Source: Myroides odoratimimus
GTDB lineage: Bacteria; Bacteroidota; Bacteroidia; Flavobacteriales; Flavobacteriaceae
Assembly: GCF_030326305.1 (NCBI RefSeq)
Contig: NZ_JACAKB010000007.1
Span: 62,001-126,000 of the forward strand
DNA: 64,000 nucleotides
Direction: 5' to 3'
Both the position numbers and the translations under genes were made by a program. Of this stretch, positions 36,348 to 44,370 are shown piece by piece (the stretch's first letter is position 1; every line of letters begins with the position of its first letter). Below the pieces are notes generated by a model that was not told the origin of the DNA, ran no database searches, and saw only the letters and a program-made list of their open reading frames with translations.

Positions 36348-36953
36348 ATGTTTTCAGAATTAGCATTTCCAATATTCGAAGAGAGTATTCGTGACTATCA
36401 TAAATTTGATAATGTTGACCAGCCAATCAACAACCCATATCCAAAAGATGATATTAAACATTTATTGTATTTAAAGAACTGGATTGACACTGTTCAATGG
36501 CATTTCGAAGATATTATCCGCGATCCACAGATCGATCCTGTTGCTGCATTAACATTGAAAAGAAGAATTGATGCTTCGAATCAAGAGCGTACAGATATGG
36601 TTGAGTACATAGATAGTTACTTTTTACAAAAACATAAAGATGTTCAAGTAAAGGCTGGTGCTAAAATCAATTCTGAAAGTCCTGCTTGGGCTATTGATAG
36701 ACTATCTATCTTAGCACTTAAGATTTATCACATGAACGAAGAAGCTACTAGACCTGAAGCTACTCAAGACCACAGAGATAAATGTCAAGCTAAATTAGAC
36801 GTTCTTTTAGAACAAAAGAAAGACTTAACTACAGCTATCGATGATTTATTAAATGATATCGCTAATGGAGATAAGTATATGAAAGTGTACAAGCAAATGA
36901 AAATGTATAATGATGAGGAATTAAACCCAGTATTGTACCAAAACAAGAAATAA
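36348..36953 (+). CDS. DUF4254 protein
   Basis: Product of 201 residues, all-helical in appearance, with no signal peptide. The segments LYLKNWIDTVQWHFEDIIRD and RIDASNQERTDMVEYIDSYF match the DUF4254 family as I remember it. DUF4254 genes often lie beside a glycosyltransferase, as here, which hints at a role in lipopolysaccharide or surface glycan work. A hairpin terminator follows, so the GT9 gene may be transcribed separately or by readthrough. Confidence 0.82.
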   Translation: MFSELAFPIFEESIRDYHKFDNVDQPINNPYPKDDIKHLLYLKNWIDTVQWHFEDIIRDPQIDPVAALTLKRRIDASNQERTDMVEYIDSYFLQKHKDVQVKAGAKINSESPAWAIDRLSILALKIYHMNEEATRPEATQDHRDKCQAKLDVLLEQKKDLTTAIDDLLNDIANGDKYMKVYKQMKMYNDEELNPVLYQNKK

Positions 36954-36978
36954 TATTATCTTTGATAAAAAAATATAG

Positions 36979-37000
36979 AAAGCGTGAGTATTCACGCTTT
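36979..37000 (+). terminator. Terminator of the DUF4254 gene
   Basis: The arms AAAGCGTGA and TCACGCTTT enclose a 4-base loop. The following T run is short. Confidence 0.65.
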
Positions 37001-37028
37001 TCTTGTTCATAACCTAATTTAACTTGTT

Positions 37029-38075
37029 GTGGCACAATTAAAACATATATTGATATTTAGGCTGTCTGCTATGGGAGATGTCGCTATGACTGTTCCTGTA
37101 GTGCGTGCTTTGGTAGCACAGCATCCAGATGTACGAGTGACTGTAGTATCTCGTCCTTTTTTCAAACCTTTTTTTAAAGATATAGACAGAGTTGATTTCT
37201 TTGCAGTTGATGTAAAGAAACGACACAAGGGGTTCTTAGGTTTGATTAGATTATTTAGTGATTTAAAGAAGCTTAAGGTTGATTATTTTGCCGATTTTCA
37301 CAATGTACTACGAGCACAGATTATCAGATCTTTATTTAGTTTGAGCGGTACTAAAGTTGCTGCCTTAGACAAAGGAAGAGAAGGAAAGAAAGAACTTACC
37401 CGAGCAGAGAACAAAGTTTTTAAACAGTTACCTACGATGTTTTCTAATCATCAGAACACATTAGCTAAGCTGGGCTTTAAAGTAGACTTAACGAATCCTC
37501 AATTCCCTGCTGTACCAGAGTTAGCCCCAGAGTTATTACAATATGTAAAAGAGAAAGATACCGTGTGGATAGGGATTGCTCCCTTCGCACAGTATGATAC
37601 TAAAGTATACCCTCTTAGCCTGATGCAACAAGTAGTAGATTCTTTAGCAGAACGCGAGAAGTCTATTATTTTCTTATTCGGAGGAGGTGAGAAAGAGATA
37701 GCTTTACTAAACCAACTAAAACGCGATAATTATAATGTAATCGTGATGGCAGGTAAGGTGAAGTTTGATATAGAGATTAATCTTATTCAGCATTTAGACG
37801 TAATGCTATCTATGGACTCAGGTAATGCACATATAGCCGCTATGCTTGGCAAGAAAGTTGTAACTCTTTGGGGAGCGACACATCCTTATGCAGGTTTTGC
37901 TCCGTTTAATCAACCTGCAGATTATTGTATCACTGCAGATAGATCACAGTATCCGTTATTACCTACTTCTGTGTATGGAAATAAGGTTGTAGAAGGGTAC
38001 GAAAAGGCGATGCATACGATAGATCCACAAGTAGTGTGTGACAAGGTTATAGAAGTAATAAAATCAGATAAATAA
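37029..38075 (+). CDS. Glycosyltransferase family 9 (heptosyltransferase-like)
   Basis: Product of 348 residues, read from the GTG at 37029. The nearest ATG is internal, at the MGDV of the sugar-nucleotide-binding start (HILIFRLSAMGDVAMTVPVV). The C-terminal lobe has MLSMDSGNAHIAAMLGKKVV and LWGATHPYAGFAPF, which is the GT9 donor site. The family transfers heptose or other sugars to the lipopolysaccharide core at the inner membrane face. The DUF4254 gene precedes it, and apt with its own promoter element follows. Confidence 0.9.
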   Translation: MAQLKHILIFRLSAMGDVAMTVPVVRALVAQHPDVRVTVVSRPFFKPFFKDIDRVDFFAVDVKKRHKGFLGLIRLFSDLKKLKVDYFADFHNVLRAQIIRSLFSLSGTKVAALDKGREGKKELTRAENKVFKQLPTMFSNHQNTLAKLGFKVDLTNPQFPAVPELAPELLQYVKEKDTVWIGIAPFAQYDTKVYPLSLMQQVVDSLAEREKSIIFLFGGGEKEIALLNQLKRDNYNVIVMAGKVKFDIEINLIQHLDVMLSMDSGNAHIAAMLGKKVVTLWGATHPYAGFAPFNQPADYCITADRSQYPLLPTSVYGNKVVEGYEKAMHTIDPQVVCDKVIEVIKSDK

Positions 38076-38078
38076 TTG

Positions 38079-38086
38079 TATTTTTG
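38079..38086 (+). promoter_or_regulatory. Promoter -7 element of apt
   Basis: TATTTTTG fits TAnnTTTG, 18 bp before the ATG at 38105. A TTG that could extend the apt frame (38084) lies inside this element, which argues against that earlier start. Confidence 0.6.
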
Positions 38087-38104
38087 CAGTATAAAATATT
38101 GACT

Positions 38105-38617
38105 ATGAACATAGCAGATTATATTAGAGATATTCAAGATTTTCCGAAGGAAGGTATTGGTTTTAAAGATATCACTCCATTATTAAACGACCATGCAGCT
38201 ATGGTAGAAGCTACTAATCAGCTATTGGCTTTAGTAGGTAATAAGAAGATCGATAGAGTGGTGGGGATGGAGAGTCGAGGTTATTTTTTTGCAACCTTAT
38301 TAGCGGAGAAGCTAGGAGCAGGATTTGTTCCTGTGCGCAAGCCAGGTAAGCTTCCTTTTGACACTATATCTGAAGCGTATGGACTAGAATATGGAACAGA
38401 TATTCTAGAGATACATACCGATTCGATTAAACCAGGAGAGAAGGTATTAATCCACGATGACGTATTAGCTACTGGTGGTACAGCTGAGGCTGTTTGCAAG
38501 CTTGTAGAGCGTTTAGGTGGAGAGATAGTACAAGTAAACTTCTTAATGGAACTATCATTCTTACACGGAAGAGATAAGTTAGCTAATTATGACGTGAAGA
38601 GTCTAATCAGTTACTAA
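38105..38617 (+). CDS. apt: Adenine phosphoribosyltransferase
   Basis: Product of 170 residues from the ATG at 38105. It salvages adenine to AMP with PRPP. The opening YIRDIQDFPKEGIGFKDITP is characteristic, the family segment GMESRGYFF is near residue 55, and the PRPP loop VLIHDDVLATGGTAEA is near residue 115. The longer reading from TTG at 38084 would add seven residues that overlap the promoter, so I reject it. A long hairpin terminator follows. Confidence 0.95.
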   Translation: MNIADYIRDIQDFPKEGIGFKDITPLLNDHAAMVEATNQLLALVGNKKIDRVVGMESRGYFFATLLAEKLGAGFVPVRKPGKLPFDTISEAYGLEYGTDILEIHTDSIKPGEKVLIHDDVLATGGTAEAVCKLVERLGGEIVQVNFLMELSFLHGRDKLANYDVKSLISY

Positions 38618-38635
38618 TTAATTATAAATACAGCT

Positions 38636-38684
38636 ATAAACCCTATTCAGTATCTCGAAATTCGTGATATTGAATAGGGTTTAT
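38636..38684 (+). terminator. Terminator of apt
   Basis: A 19-bp stem (38636-38654 with 38666-38684, one G-U) is followed by a T-rich stretch. Confidence 0.85.
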
Positions 38685-38704
38685 TTGTTTATTTTGAGAG
38701 GAGT

Positions 38705-38780
38705 GGTCGCATAGTGATCGGATTATGATCGCATAGTGGTCACATAGTTTTGGCGTATTTTTATGCGACCACTATGCGAT
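38705..38780. repeat. Direct and inverted repeats of GCATAGTGGTC type
   Basis: The unit TCGCATAGTGRTC occurs twice in direct order (from 38707 and from 38729) and once inverted. Arms 38728-38745 and 38763-38780 are complementary over 17 of 18 bases, with a 17-base spacer that contains GGCG. It lies between the apt terminator and the arginine leader. Protein-binding operator, REP-like hairpin and mobile remnant are all possible. The 38685-39071 stretch holds nothing else I recognise apart from two copies of CCGATTTAAAT, from 39019 and from 39082. Confidence 0.55.
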
Positions 38781-39071
38781 TATTATGCCAACAGACCAGC
38801 ATCACTTAGAAGCAAAATTTACTTTAACGACAGTGTTTTACCTTCTCGAATCAGAAAGTTTTTTTAGTGTTGTTTTCATCTGGTTAGAAGGAGAATATGA
38901 CGTTTTAAAACAAATATAGGTAAATTTTTTATTAAATATTTTTTCGCTTATGCTACCCAATCTTGTAGTATATAAGGCATTGAGGGCTGTTTTATTTTTT
39001 TAAGAAAAAGCTTGCATAATCCGATTTAAATTAGAAAACTTTGTCCATGCTTCTTTAAGCACAAATACGAT

Positions 39072-39179
39072 ATGAAGAAAACCGATTTAAATATGACTTT
39101 TATTTCTGACAACATTGCTCTTGCATTTGTTGCGGTTTCTTCTGTTTCTACATCGCGGGTATCTCGCGTCCGGGCTTAA
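39072..39179 (+). CDS. Probable arginine leader peptide
   Basis: A 35-codon frame from ATG at 39072 (or codon 8, ATG at 39093) ends with ...SVSTSRVSRVRA and TAA. Its last eight codons include three Arg codons, CGG, CGC and CGG, of a GC-rich type rarely used by neighbouring genes, which prefer AGA and CGT. The eight-gene arginine operon starts 153 bp downstream. Leader peptides of this kind sense charged tRNA by ribosome stalling and control transcription attenuation. Val and Ser are also frequent, so the sensed amino acid is inferred from the operon. Two hairpins follow. Translation is not proven. Confidence 0.6.
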   Translation: MKKTDLNMTFISDNIALAFVAVSSVSTSRVSRVRA

Positions 39180-39223
39180 TCTTTTTTAGCCTTTTTAAAT
39201 ATAATGCCTTCTTTGGCATTATA
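39173..39223 (+). promoter_or_regulatory. Possible attenuator hairpins after the arginine leader
   Basis: Hairpin one: GGCTTAA with TTTAGCC (one mismatch), overlapping the leader stop and followed by TTTTT. Hairpin two: TATAATGCC (39200-39208) with GGCATTATA (39215-39223), a perfect 9-bp stem with a 6-base loop but no T run. The first has the look of an intrinsic terminator. How leader translation would switch them is not clear. Confidence 0.45.
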
Positions 39224-39332
39224 TCTGTACATATATCATTGATTTTTAATGCTTTTCAGACAGTTTGTATATTGTTGTACCTATTCGGTATCAATATTTA
39301 AGCGCGTTTGATTCCTAATCACTTGTTTTGAA

Positions 39333-40013
39333 ATGAATTCAAATCAGTTTATCGTTATTCCTGCGAATGAAACACACGTAGGATATGCGGAACAAATTTG
39401 TGAAGAGATGGCTCAGTCGGCTCTTGCCAGAGGGACGGGTATCGCAAGAAGAAAACCAGAGTACGTTGCTACTAAAATGGTTGAGGGCAAGGCTGTTATC
39501 GCTTTGCACGTAGATGGTACGTGGGCTGGTTTTTGTTATATCGAGACATGGAGTCACGGTGATTACGTAGCCAACTCTGGACTGATTGTCAATCCTACTT
39601 TTAGAAAAGAAGGGCTGGCCAAAGCGATTAAAAAACGCGTATTCGAATTGTCAAGAGAGAAGTATCCAAAGGCTAAAATATTCGGTCTAACTACAGGATT
39701 TGCTGTGATGAAGATCAACTCAGAATTAGGCTATGAGCCTGTTCCTTATTCAGAATTGACACAAGATGAGATGTTCTGGAAAGGGTGTGAGAGTTGTGTT
39801 AACTTCCAAATTTTACAGAGCAAAGAGAAGAAGAACTGTCTGTGTACAGCTATGCTTTGGAACCCTGAGGACAAAGAAAAAGAGCTTCGCAATAAAATAG
39901 ACCAAAAGGCGAAAGCAAAAGAAAGACTCAAAGGAATGCAAAAAAAGTATTCTTTGCTCAAGAGATTGCAAATGCAATTAAAGAAGACAGTCAAAAAAAC
40001 GAATCTATTTTAA
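39333..40013 (+). CDS. GNAT acyltransferase heading the arginine operon (probable N-acylglutamate synthase)
   Basis: Product of 226 residues. The GNAT fold is visible: the acetyl-CoA region SGLIVNPTFRKEGLAKAIKK near residue 88 contains the R/Q-x-x-G-x-A-type loop, and LTTGFAVMKINSELGYEPV is the C-terminal half. Then come a Cys-rich stretch (WKGCESCVNF, NCLCTAM) and a Lys-rich tail. As the first gene of an operon that lacks a classical argA or argJ, it most likely makes N-acetyl- or N-succinyl-glutamate, the first step. This is inferred from position, supported by similar layouts in other Bacteroidota. argG starts 17 bp later. Confidence 0.82.
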   Translation: MNSNQFIVIPANETHVGYAEQICEEMAQSALARGTGIARRKPEYVATKMVEGKAVIALHVDGTWAGFCYIETWSHGDYVANSGLIVNPTFRKEGLAKAIKKRVFELSREKYPKAKIFGLTTGFAVMKINSELGYEPVPYSELTQDEMFWKGCESCVNFQILQSKEKKNCLCTAMLWNPEDKEKELRNKIDQKAKAKERLKGMQKKYSLLKRLQMQLKKTVKKTNLF

Positions 40014-40030
40014 TTTTAAATCCATCTATC

Positions 40031-41227
40031 ATGAACAATAAGAAAGTAGTATTAGCATTTAGCGGAGGATTAGACACGAGCTTCTGCGTCATTTATTTAA
40101 AAGAAGAATTAGGGTATGAAGTACACTCTGTAGTGGTAAACACTGGGGGCTTCGACGCTGAGGAAGTGAAAGTTATCGAGGAGAAAGCGTATGCCTTAGG
40201 GGTGGCTTCTCATACGACTATAGACGAGACAGAAGATTACTATAACGATAGTGTGAAGTACTTGATATTTGGTAACGTATTGAAGAATGCGACTTACCCA
40301 TTATCAGTAAGTGCTGAGCGTGTATGTCAAGCTACAGCTATTGCTAATTACGCTAAGAAGATAGGGGCAGAAGCAGTAGCGCATGGTAGTACAGGTGCTG
40401 GAAATGATCAGGTGCGTTTCGATATGATCTTTAATATTTTGGTACCTAATGTACAGATTATTACACCGATTAGAGATTTAAAGTTAAGTAGAGAGGAGGA
40501 GATTGACTTCTTGCAAAAACACGGTGTTGAAATCAATGCAGAGAAAGCAAAATACTCAATTAATAAAGGATTATGGGGAACTTCAGTAGGTGGAAAAGAA
40601 ACCCTAACTTCTCATTTATATTTACCTGAAGAGGCATGGCCTACACCGATTACTAAAGTTACTCCTGAAACAGTGGAGATTACTTTTGAGAAGGGTGAGC
40701 CAGTAGCTCTAAATGGTAAGCAACTAAAACCTACTGAGGTTATCCAACAATTACAAGATATGGCACAACCATTTGGTATCGGTAGAGATATCCACGTAGG
40801 GGATACGATCATTGGTATCAAAGGGAGAGTTGGTTTTGAAGCAGCAGGACCTATTATTTTAGTGAAAGCTCACCACACTTTAGAGAAACATACGTTGACG
40901 AAGTGGCAATTGAGCTGGAAAGAACAATTAGCTTCATTCTATGGTAACTACTTACACGAAGGACAATTCCACGATCCAGTAATGAGAGATATGGAAGCAT
41001 TTTTGAGTAGTACACAGCAGACCGTAAGTGGAAAAGTTACAGTAGAGTTACACCCACACCGTTTTGTAGTGATAGGTATAGAGTCAGAGCATGATCTGAT
41101 GTCTAATAAGTTTGGTAGCTATGGAGAGATGAACAATGCATGGACAGGCGAAGATGTAAAAGGGTTCTCTAAGATTTTTGGTAACCAAGTAATGATTTGG
41201 CACAAAGTTAATAACCAAGACCAATAG
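40031..41227 (+). CDS. argG: Argininosuccinate synthase
   Basis: Product of 398 residues. It joins citrulline and aspartate using ATP. The PP-loop LAFSGGLDTSFCVIYLKEEL starts at residue 8. The family segments AHGSTGAGNDQVRFD near residue 117 and YSINKGLWGTSVGGKET near 176 are intact. It is the second gene of the operon, 17 bp after the GNAT gene and 4 bp before argC. Confidence 0.96.
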   Translation: MNNKKVVLAFSGGLDTSFCVIYLKEELGYEVHSVVVNTGGFDAEEVKVIEEKAYALGVASHTTIDETEDYYNDSVKYLIFGNVLKNATYPLSVSAERVCQATAIANYAKKIGAEAVAHGSTGAGNDQVRFDMIFNILVPNVQIITPIRDLKLSREEEIDFLQKHGVEINAEKAKYSINKGLWGTSVGGKETLTSHLYLPEEAWPTPITKVTPETVEITFEKGEPVALNGKQLKPTEVIQQLQDMAQPFGIGRDIHVGDTIIGIKGRVGFEAAGPIILVKAHHTLEKHTLTKWQLSWKEQLASFYGNYLHEGQFHDPVMRDMEAFLSSTQQTVSGKVTVELHPHRFVVIGIESEHDLMSNKFGSYGEMNNAWTGEDVKGFSKIFGNQVMIWHKVNNQDQ

Positions 41228-41231
41228 AACT

Positions 41232-42203
41232 ATGCAAACAATAAAAGCAGGAATAGTAGGTGGAGCAGGTTACACTGGAGGAGAGTTACTAAGACTTCTC
41301 TTACCTCATCCCGCAGTAGAGATTGCCTTTGTACACTCTAATAGCAGTGCAGGTAAGCCTGTGTATGAGGTGCATACAGATTTGTTTGGCGATACAGACT
41401 TACAGTTTAGTGCGACGTTGAACCAAGATATTGATGTGTTGTTTTTGTGTATGGGTCATGGTGATTCTAAAGTATTCTTAGCAGAAAATGACATTGATAA
41501 GGAGATTAAGATTATAGACCTCAGCCAAGACTTTAGATTAAAAGACACAGCTGGAGAGTTCGTTTACGGATTGCCAGAGCTGAATAAAGAGAAGATAAAG
41601 AAAGCGAATTACATTGCTAATCCAGGTTGTTTTGCTACAGCACTTCAGTTAGCCTTGTTGCCTTTAGCACATGCAGCTAAGATGCCTGATTCTGTTTATA
41701 TCAATGCTTTGACAGGATCTACTGGTGCAGGTCAGAGTCTATCTACTACATCTCATTTTAGTTGGAGAGCGAATAATATATCCGTATATAAAGCCTTCAC
41801 TCACCAACACCTTAGCGAGATAGGAGAAAGCCTTGTACAGTTACAGCCAGACTATGTACTGAACATTAAGTTTATCCCAGAGAGAGGAGACTTTGCGAGA
41901 GGGATTTTTGCCAGTGTGATGTTTGAATCGACTTTGACAGAAGAGGAACTGTATAATATTTATGAGAAGTATTATGCATCGCATCCATTTACACACGTAA
42001 GCAAAAAGGGTATTGACCTAAAGCAAGTGGTAAATACGAATAAATGCTTGGTGTCTATCGTAAAGAATGGAAATGATGTATTAGTGACCAGTGCGATAGA
42101 TAACCTACTAAAAGGAGCAAGCGGACAAGCTGTTCAAAACATGAATCTGCTATTCGGATTAGACGAAAAAACAGGTTTACAACTTAAAGCTTCGGCTTTC
42201 TAA
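41232..42203 (+). CDS. argC: N-acyl-gamma-glutamyl-phosphate reductase
   Basis: Product of 323 residues. It reduces N-acylglutamyl phosphate to the semialdehyde with NADPH. The N-terminal nucleotide motif is GIVGGAGYTGGELLRLL, and the catalytic Cys is in the segment IANPGCFATALQLALLPL near residue 133. ALTGSTGAGQ follows as in other ArgC proteins. It is separated from argG by 4 bp and from argD by 12 bp. Confidence 0.95.
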   Translation: MQTIKAGIVGGAGYTGGELLRLLLPHPAVEIAFVHSNSSAGKPVYEVHTDLFGDTDLQFSATLNQDIDVLFLCMGHGDSKVFLAENDIDKEIKIIDLSQDFRLKDTAGEFVYGLPELNKEKIKKANYIANPGCFATALQLALLPLAHAAKMPDSVYINALTGSTGAGQSLSTTSHFSWRANNISVYKAFTHQHLSEIGESLVQLQPDYVLNIKFIPERGDFARGIFASVMFESTLTEEELYNIYEKYYASHPFTHVSKKGIDLKQVVNTNKCLVSIVKNGNDVLVTSAIDNLLKGASGQAVQNMNLLFGLDEKTGLQLKASAF

Positions 42204-42215
42204 CAACGATTTATT

Positions 42216-43355
42216 ATGATGAAATTATATGATGTATACCCACTGAACCCTATCGAGATTGTAAAAGGATTAGGGAGTAGAGTATATGACAACAACGGTC
42301 AAGAGTATTTAGACTTATATGGAGGGCACGCTGTGATCTCTATCGGACATACTCATCCGCACTATGTAGCGAGATTAACTGACCAATTAAACAAAATCGG
42401 ATTTTATTCTAATTCTATAGAAATTCCTCTACAACAGCAATTAGCTGCCTTATTAGGGGAAGTAGCTAGGTTGGACAATTATCAATTGTTTTTGTGTAAT
42501 TCAGGAGCAGAAGCAAATGAAAACGCTTTAAAATTAGCTTCTTTCTATAATGGTAAAAAGAAAGTTATCGCTTTTGATAAAGCTTTTCACGGGAGAACAT
42601 CTCTTGCCGTTTCTGCTACTGATAACCCAAAGATAGTTGCCCCAGTCAATCAAACGGAGAATATTGTGTTCTTGCCTTTTAACGATGAAGAGGCTCTTGA
42701 ACAAGCTTTTGCCTCTTATGGTGATGAAGTAACAGCAGTGATTATAGAAGGGATACAAGGTGTAGGAGGAATACAAGTAGCGACTGATAGCTTCTTAGCG
42801 AAGATTAGAAGTCTTACTACACAGTACGGAGCTGTATTTATCGCAGACGAAGTACAGTGTGGATATGGACGTACAGGTTCTTTCTATGCTGTGAATGACG
42901 GTGGAGTGAGTGCTGATATCTATACGATGGCGAAAGGTATGGGGAACGGATTTCCTATCGGAGCGATAGCGATAGGAGAGCAGTTTAAGCCATGGCATGG
43001 ACAGTTAGGAACTACTTTTGGAGGAAACCACTTAGCTTGTGCAGCAGCCTTATCTGTATTAGAGGTTATGAAGCAAGATAACCTAATGGCGAATACCGCA
43101 CAAGTAGGGAACTACTTAATCAATGAATTAAAGAAATTAGATAAGATACAGGAAGTAAGAGGAAAAGGACTAATGATCGGAATAGACCTTGCTCCTGAGT
43201 TAAAAGAGGTTCGCAAAGAACTATTAGTGAAAGATCACATCTTTACGGGTAATGCAAGCCCTAATGTAATTCGGTTGTTACCAGCATTAAATCTGACTCA
43301 AGCTGATGCAGATTTATTCTTGGATAAATTCAACAACAGATTACAACAATTCTAA
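42216..43355 (+). CDS. argD: N-acylornithine aminotransferase
   Basis: Product of 379 residues, a class III PLP-dependent aminotransferase. It converts the N-acylglutamate semialdehyde to N-acylornithine. The segments LYGGHAVISIGHTHPHYV near residue 27, FLCNSGAEANENALKLA near 91, FIADEVQCGYGRTGSF near 208 (the Asp contacts PLP) and TMAKGMGNGFPIGA near 237 (Schiff-base Lys) are all present. The start at 42216 is MMKLYDV. The second Met would be equally possible. Confidence 0.95.
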   Translation: MMKLYDVYPLNPIEIVKGLGSRVYDNNGQEYLDLYGGHAVISIGHTHPHYVARLTDQLNKIGFYSNSIEIPLQQQLAALLGEVARLDNYQLFLCNSGAEANENALKLASFYNGKKKVIAFDKAFHGRTSLAVSATDNPKIVAPVNQTENIVFLPFNDEEALEQAFASYGDEVTAVIIEGIQGVGGIQVATDSFLAKIRSLTTQYGAVFIADEVQCGYGRTGSFYAVNDGGVSADIYTMAKGMGNGFPIGAIAIGEQFKPWHGQLGTTFGGNHLACAAALSVLEVMKQDNLMANTAQVGNYLINELKKLDKIQEVRGKGLMIGIDLAPELKEVRKELLVKDHIFTGNASPNVIRLLPALNLTQADADLFLDKFNNRLQQF

Positions 43356-43368
43356 AAAGACAATTACA

Positions 43369-44367
43369 ATGAAACAATTTTTTTCCGTTAACGATATACC
43401 TTCTCTATCTAAAGCAGTAAACAGCGCATTAGCGTGTAAGGCAAACCCTTTTGCAGAAGAAGCTCTTGGCAAGCACAAAACAATAGGTTTAGTATTCTTA
43501 AACCCAAGTTTGCGTACAAGGATGAGTACTCAGAAGGCTGCTGCTAACTTAGGGATGAATGTAATGGTGATGAATATGACATCAGACGGTTGGGCTTTAG
43601 AGACTAAAGACGGCGTAGTGATGGACGGAAATACAGCAGAGCATATTAGAGAAGCCGCAGCTGTGATGGGTGAGTACTGTGATATATTAGGGCTTCGTTC
43701 GTTCCCAGGATTAAAAGATGCTGAGGAAGACTATAGCGAAGAATTGTTTAGCAAGTTCGCTAAGTACTGTGGCAAACCTGTAGTGAGCTTAGAGAGCGCG
43801 ACAAGACATCCCCTACAGAGCTTCACAGATTTAATCACGATAGTAGAGCACTTCGATTATAACTATGACGCTGCACAAGATAAATTAGTACCTCAAGGCA
43901 AAAAACCTAAAGTAGTATTGACATGGGCACCGCACGTTAAGGCGCTTCCACAGGCAGTACCGAACTCTTTCGCAGAGTGGATGTGTAGAGCTCAGGCAGA
44001 AGGTCTTGTAGATTTTGTGGTGACTCATCCAGAAGGTTATGCTCTGAAAGAGGAGTTTACAGCAGGAGCTACAGTGACTACTAATCAGGACGAAGCTTTA
44101 GCAGATGCTGACTTTGTATATGTGAAGAACTGGTCGAGTTATGAAGACTACGGACAGATAACGTGTACAGATCAATCTTGGATGTTGACTTTGGACAAAT
44201 TAGAAGCAACAAACCAAGCCAAAGTAATGCACTGTTTGCCGGTAAGACGTGATTTAGTAATCTCGTCAGAAGTATTAGATAGCGATAGTTCTATTGTGAT
44301 ACAAGAAGCAGGAAACAGAGTATGGGCAGCACAAGCTGTATTAAAAGAAATGCTTAAAAACCAATAA
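43369..44367 (+). CDS. argF': N-acylornithine carbamoyltransferase (N-succinyl- or N-acetyl-ornithine type)
   Basis: Product of 332 residues from the ATG at 43369. An upstream start at 43306 would overlap the argD end and is rejected. It carbamoylates N-acylornithine, not free ornithine. Motifs are FLNPSLRTRMST near residue 43 (carbamoyl phosphate site, S-x-R-T), HPLQSFTDL near 147 and VMHCLPVRRD near 282. The substrate-specificity region reads DGNTAEH around residue 90. By recollection this place is Glu in Xanthomonas N-acetylornithine and Pro in Bacteroides N-succinylornithine enzymes. Ala here leans away from the acetyl form. Its presence means carbamoylation occurs before deacylation by ArgE. 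Confidence 0.92.
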   Translation: MKQFFSVNDIPSLSKAVNSALACKANPFAEEALGKHKTIGLVFLNPSLRTRMSTQKAAANLGMNVMVMNMTSDGWALETKDGVVMDGNTAEHIREAAAVMGEYCDILGLRSFPGLKDAEEDYSEELFSKFAKYCGKPVVSLESATRHPLQSFTDLITIVEHFDYNYDAAQDKLVPQGKKPKVVLTWAPHVKALPQAVPNSFAEWMCRAQAEGLVDFVVTHPEGYALKEEFTAGATVTTNQDEALADADFVYVKNWSSYEDYGQITCTDQSWMLTLDKLEATNQAKVMHCLPVRRDLVISSEVLDSDSSIVIQEAGNRVWAAQAVLKEMLKNQ

Positions 44368-44370
44368 ATT

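Noticed and set aside
38084-38104. Upstream TTG start for apt
   Set aside because: It lies within the TATTTTTG promoter element. The ATG at 38105 gives the usual N-terminus.
43306-43368. N-terminal extension of ArgF'
   Set aside because: It overlaps the end of argD and adds residues not typical of the family. ATG at 43369 has normal spacing.
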